Below, one piece after another: positions 59,330 to 64,000 of a stretch of 64,000 nt of DNA. The stretch spans positions 90,915 through 154,914 of the forward strand of contig NW_008711113.1 in the NCBI RefSeq assembly GCF_000327385.1, in the 5' to 3' direction. This stretch comes from Lottia gigantea. Taxonomy: Eukaryota; Mollusca; Gastropoda; Lottiidae. The notes beneath the pieces were generated by a model, which made no database searches, was not told where the DNA came from, and saw only the letters and a list, made by a program, of their open reading frames with translations. The translations under genes were made by a program, and so were the position numbers. Each line of letters opens with the position of its first letter. The first letter of the stretch is position 1.

Positions 59330-59575
59330 GATTCAAGGTTTCAATACCAACGCCAACCATTTGTTCGACCTGGCAAAGCAAATGACGCCAGCTAAACACC
59401 CCAACACTCTACCCTACTGAACTACATACCGTCATCAAATACAAATGTTCTAATCAGTAAGAATTTAGCTTTAGCCTTACTCAGTGACATTTGTACGACT
59501 TAACAAATCAAATGACGCCATCTAGATACTCCAACACTGTGCCCTACTGCACAACAACCCCTCATTAAATACAAA
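59330..59575 (-). mobile_element. SINE family B heads, two decayed copies
   Basis: CCATTTGTTCGACCTGGCAA followed by ACTCTACCCTACTGAACTAC is an inverted tRNA-like head. A second, similar piece ends at 59575 (CACTGTGCCCTACTGCACAA). Confidence 0.55.
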
Positions 59576-59911
59576 TGATCAGTAACAATTCACCTTTAAC
59601 CTTAAGCTTACAGCTCACTCCAATAAAATCAGCAGCTCAAAAACTCATGGAAAAATCGTCAGTTCGTGTGACGGGGCTTTATAATTAGTACAAATGTACG
59701 CAAAATATTTCTTTTGAAACATCCTTCGTAATGTAGCAAAAATCTTATTAAAATCTTACAAATCTGTACAAAAAACGTTAATGATCCTTAACCACTTTCG
59801 TTCAACACGAACAAATCTTTCTTTTTATCAACTCAAAACCTACTATTTCTTACAATCAGACAAAAATATCCACAACTGAATCGAATGTCATTTCATATCC
59901 CTTTTTCTGTC

Positions 59912-60232
59912 TTAAAGGGATTGTAAAGAGGTTTTCTAAATTTTTTATGTGTATTGGGGACACTGATGGCATCAATTTGTACCATTCCAATTTTCAATCA
60001 GACGTCTGTGGTTCCTGCAATTGCACCAAAACTAAGTGTTTGGTGGCATCACTAATCAGAAAGGCATAATGCATTATGTGATTCAAGCATGTTATTGCAA
60101 TTAGTGACGTCATCAATCAGTTAGATTTAGTGGCATTGCAGGAACGTGTAATAGGAAATTGGAATGGTGCAAATCGATGCTATTTGTGTAGTATATAAAA
60201 ATTTAGAAAACGTCTTTATCAACCCATTGAGG
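59912..60232. mobile_element. MITE family A, near full-length
   Basis: Begins TTAAAGGGATTGTAAAGAGG and ends AAACGTCTTTATCAACCCATTGA, with the internal pair GTCTGTGGTTCCTGCAATT and GGCATTGCAGGAACG. It is 321 bp long. Confidence 0.85.
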
Positions 60233-60731
60233 AGAAATGGTCGTTTATTACTACTGTTTTAGATTTGTCAGAGTTACTTTTTCAGATCCAAGTCTCACGT
60301 TCAGTTTGTCTACAAATAGATAAATACGAAGTATCTATTTTCTTGGATCTCAAAATAATTAGCCAAGATCTATCTTAGACTTCTGGTTTTTACTTGACAT
60401 TTAGATATTTCTATTATAGCCTAAATTTAGATTCTTAAAACTCATCAAAACGAACTAAGTATCGATTTTTCTTGAAATAACACGACCTACCAAAGTGAAT
60501 TACATAAAAAAATATCATAAAAATCGAATTAACATTTGAAAAAATTATTCTTTCGAGATCAAAATTTTTTTATTTAGTTGATATGTTTAGTACTTTGCAA
60601 AAATGAAATACAATACGATTGAATTTGATGTCCCATCGACACGCAAGCAATCTGATTAACATTTGGAAAGTATCGTCTTGTAAGTGAGCAAGGTTTTTTG
60701 CTATACAGCTTTTTTTAATTTGTTGAATTGT

Positions 60732-61105
60732 TTAAGATGGGTTTCCTTATTTTTTATTGTCAAATCAAGCAAACTATTTGATTATTTGGTTTTATAATGA
60801 ATTATCATGTATTCTTAATCATATCATTATGTTGTTATTGCATATAATTAAGAGTTTTAACCAATCATAAATATCCATGTATGTACAGTCTGGATAAACA
60901 AAAAAATACTTTTTGACCTTTCTTGATCGGTCACTCATTGAAATTCTGCTGGTAATTCTCTTCTAATTTAGCTAATTATGAATTAATTTGGACAGGTGAG
61001 ACAAACTGGTATTTTCCAAAGTCATTAGAACACCTCTACTTTCTATTCATATAAGTATTAGCATTTTCATTTTCATAAATGAATATTAAGGGAATCCATT
61101 TTTAA
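60732..61105. mobile_element. MITE family B, near full-length
   Basis: Begins TTTAAGATGGGTTTCCTTAT and ends AAGGGAATCCATTTTTAA, in the same orientation as 12694-13052. It is about 374 bp and keeps the internal piece missing there. Confidence 0.85.
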
Positions 61106-61591
61106 TATTTTGCAATAATGAAATAAAATTAGCTAAAACCACCAAAAGAAATACTATCAAAAATGTTCTTCTTTACGTCTTTAGTTTTGCCAAAAATGGA
61201 ATGGAGTTTTACGTCCGATTTCTGCACATTAAATTAACATTTGAAAATTATTTTGATTTTGTTACGTTTTTTGACTATATGTGCAGCAAGTTCGAATCCT
61301 CTCGATCTGTCAAAACTTCTCCACTACTCAGATCAAACTGTGTGCATATCTTTACACACGCTACATGTAACAAGTTTTACTGGCGAATCTTGACGACATT
61401 TGTCAAATTTTTCAGAGGCCTGACGACTCATGGGCCCATAAACAAAATTGGGTGCACACTACAAATATCTGTATCACTATGCTTGCATGCAGTAATCACC
61501 GATTTCTCGTGTGTTTTGGTTAAATTTATGTTGTCCTCGAGGCAAAAGTGTATTCCGATTTTTTTTCAAAATTAGTCCGAAACTTACTTAC

Positions 61592-61700
61592 GTCTCTGGC
61601 CTCTGATAGAAATCAACGAGGTCGACCAGATGAAAATCTTCCACGAAGTATATAGTCCAAAGCTCTTCAGAAGGTGCAAAGGATCAAAACGATTGAAAAT
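61592..61700 (-). CDS. Weak candidate exon upstream of 59214-59305
   Basis: Acceptor TTGTATTTTATAG and donor GAGAC|GTAAGT bound 109 nt. The frame consistent with the next candidate exon starts IFNRFDPLHLLKSFGLYTSW. A second frame reads LWTIYFVEDFHLVDLVDFYQ and looks equally protein-like but ends in a stop at the donor. I cannot choose between them or name a family. Confidence 0.25.
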
Positions 61701-61729
61701 CTATAAAATACAAAATTTCAAATAGTAAT

Positions 61730-61905
61730 TAAAGGGCTTGTAAAGAGTTTTTTCTAGTCTTTGTAAGTAGAAATATGACGTCACTAGTCTTGGGTGGCAT
61801 TTGATAGTGACGTCATAATCTAGTCATGAATTTTAATTGCCGGATTCTCAAAATTCGATTGGTGCAGTGCAAGTGGAAGCTACAAGTGTCCCCAATACTT
61901 ATACA
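61730..61905. mobile_element. MITE family A, degraded copy
   Basis: TTAAAGGGCTTGTAAAGAGT at one end and GTGTCCCCAATACTTATACA towards the other match family A. Confidence 0.55.
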
Positions 61906-63415
61906 CAGACTAGACAATCTATAACTCTACTTTCGGACTACACGATTATGTGTTTGTTTACAAAATGGCTTGACATTTTAATTTCCAACTTTGTAATATT
62001 TTTATGTTTAAGTTTATGATTTTCAAGATTTATAACGACCTTAAGAGGTTGGCGGTGTAAACAAAAACAGTCTAGCTCTAAACTGTGGTCTAATATTTTT
62101 GATTGCCCGGGGTACACCGTAACTATTCATTATATCGGATCATTTGATATATAATACAGTAAGCTTTTGAGAGTGACATCAAGAGCCTATATTAATATAT
62201 CGTTCTTCGACTCACATAAAACCCTTTAATCTTCGTGTTTTGCTATTTACAAACACTGACATCAAGTGGTTGGAATTTGATTGCAGACGGATCGTATGTC
62301 AGGTTTACATTTTAAAAGTGATAGAGTTGGATGAAATTATGTTCTTTCTATGTTGCCATGAAATTTGGATTCCTAATCCACCTCCTCTCGTCAAAAACAT
62401 TTTTTGCCGGTGTTGCTTTGCGAAAAAAGAAGTCCACCTAACGTATGATGCTTAAAGTTTAAAAATATCATGGTTGGTCTCATTTCGCCGCAAGCTTTGA
62501 CTTAAATCATATGGTTATGAATTGGTTACTTATACTGACATAATCTAATTTTAGATCTTAGACTACTGATCCCTGTCTATCTTCTCCCAAATCAAATCAC
62601 CTTCGATCTGCATCATTGCTTCGTCAAGGGGAAACTTTTACTTAAACTTTGAACTTTGAAAGACGAGATAATGATCAAAAACGCACAAATTGTTCACGAA
62701 ATTGTCTACAAATATCGATGAAAAAAATTACCAATAAACATAAATAACTATGTGAACTTTCTGAAAGATGTTGAGTTGATAATCCCAGTTGTTAAGTGGT
62801 ATGGTGTGTTTTGGAAGGGTCAGCAAGTTCTGTCTCTCAGAAGCGGTTAGGAAACATGAATCAGTACAATTGAGCATAATTCTGACCCATGTAAAATAAA
62901 GAGTTTATTATTATTAAACCAGCCTTACATGACACGGTTTGATTGGTTAAAAAATAACGTCATTAGAACGATACTGTACAAGAAAATTTGATAGATTTCA
63001 ACGGAGACGAAAATATCAGAGAGAAGTCAAAAACGAAATTTTAATTAAATTTTAATTAGATTGGCTCGAAGTATGTTGTCTATCAATTAAATTTTTCTCT
63101 GTCAAAACTCGTCCTAGCGAGTATCCCGCATCGCGTCTTTGATGCAGCGTCAGTCACAAGGTGTTTCAATTAACCTACAGTTTATTAATAGATACAAAAA
63201 GGTGTATTTTATGATCATATCTGCATATTAATGTAATTTCTTTTCAAATAAAATTGTACCTTTACAATAGAAAGTCGTTTCAAGGAGGTTTGTACAAAAC
63301 GTAGGTACACTACCGCTATACTTGAAGATGTATTTGAGTCATGCAAGCAAATACCAGCCCCACATCACAACAGGTGTATCAAAAACTACTTGACTGGTTA
63401 TTTGAACTGAATCCA
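61906..63415. other. No feature recognised
   Basis: AT-rich, non-repetitive sequence. The open frames seen are short and lack splice support or similarity I can name. Confidence 0.4.
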
Positions 63416-63417
63416 AA

Positions 63418-63645
63418 TGTAAATGAAATGAAATGAATGGAGTTTTGCATCCTACTCTTCTGCACCTAATTATGCTAGGTGCAACGGACAACGCCATGCA
63501 GTGTACAATGAGGGAAAATTTGCCAGAACAGCGGCATTAGCCTGCTCTTTGTCGAGTAGTCTTTAAGGTGCACAGCCTGTAGCACACGGGGCCTCGGTTA
63601 TTGTCCCGAACGACTAGACGCTTTTTCCATGTCAGCCCCTTACAC
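63418..63645 (-). mobile_element. SINE family A, 3' part
   Basis: GAATGGAGTTTTGCATCCTA, CAACGCCATGCAGTGTACAA and GCACAGCCTGTAGCACACGG match the family. The copy breaks off at GTCAGCCCC before the tRNA-like head. A G run follows near 63659-63671. Confidence 0.85.
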
Positions 63646-64000
63646 TCTAAAAAAAAATGGGGGGGGGGGGGAAATTCAATATTAACCACAAAATATCATT
63701 TTCTCTATCTTATAAAATTCACGTGGCACACAATACGAACGCCTGAATCCCTTTTTAAATATAAGAAAGAAACATCTTGTGCAAACAATATAATCATACG
63801 AGACGAAATGAACTTCATAATATATTGAAGGTTTAATCAAACATTGAAATGAAACACTTATTCACATTTCCCATCATGAATAACTGTCCCATTTTCATAG
63901 TTAAAGGGGGTAGATTTCTGAGTCAGCTTTCCATTATATTACTCTCGGTTCGTCTGTAATCACATAAAGACAGACTATAACCAAGTGACAAACTTAATTT

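Noticed and set aside
58933-59331. 132-codon plus-strand open frame
   Set aside because: It overlaps the better supported minus-strand exon candidate and SINE B debris. It has no recognisable motif.

Overview
The window is AT-rich, intron-rich animal DNA. Coding exons make up only a few per cent of it. The rest is short non-autonomous DNA transposons, two tRNA-derived SINE families and many minisatellites. The circadian-type Timeless, a chitin-binding plus PAN-domain gene and tandem PhyH-family dioxygenases fit an invertebrate bilaterian. A lophotrochozoan, perhaps a mollusc, is my best guess, but nothing in the window proves the phylum.

Layout. 0-1.1 kb: first three coding exons of RAB14 on the minus strand, running off the left edge. 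3.2-4.0 kb: last two exons of a plus-strand gene with a peritrophin-type chitin-binding domain and a PAN/apple-like domain. 4-10 kb: minisatellites, SINEs and inverted-repeat elements, with no gene seen. 10.2-25.6 kb: a complete minus-strand timeless gene. I can place 22 coding exons joined by canonical, phase-consistent splice sites, giving 844 codons. A possible 5' UTR exon lies near 27.5 kb. 29.6-34.0 kb and 35.5-41.1 kb: two minus-strand PhyH-family Fe(II)/2-oxoglutarate dioxygenase genes in tandem. Each has nine exons (284 and 288 aa) and their intron phases are identical. 41-64 kb: no gene I can support. It holds mobile-element copies, purine- and pyrimidine-rich arrays, a 33-bp minisatellite, a perfect 62-bp hairpin, and two weak minus-strand candidate exons near 59.3 and 61.6 kb.

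The genes do not form a functional cluster. The clearest local relationship is the PhyH duplication. The most distinctive structural feature is that several timeless introns, and one PhyH intron, are filled almost entirely by tandem repeats. At intron 15 of timeless the array abuts the splice acceptor and stays open in the coding frame of the next exon. Two other arrays in timeless introns appear to have grown from pieces of a SINE. I found no new enzymatic or defence system; the unusual observations concern repeat birth, repeat-filled introns and transposon structure.
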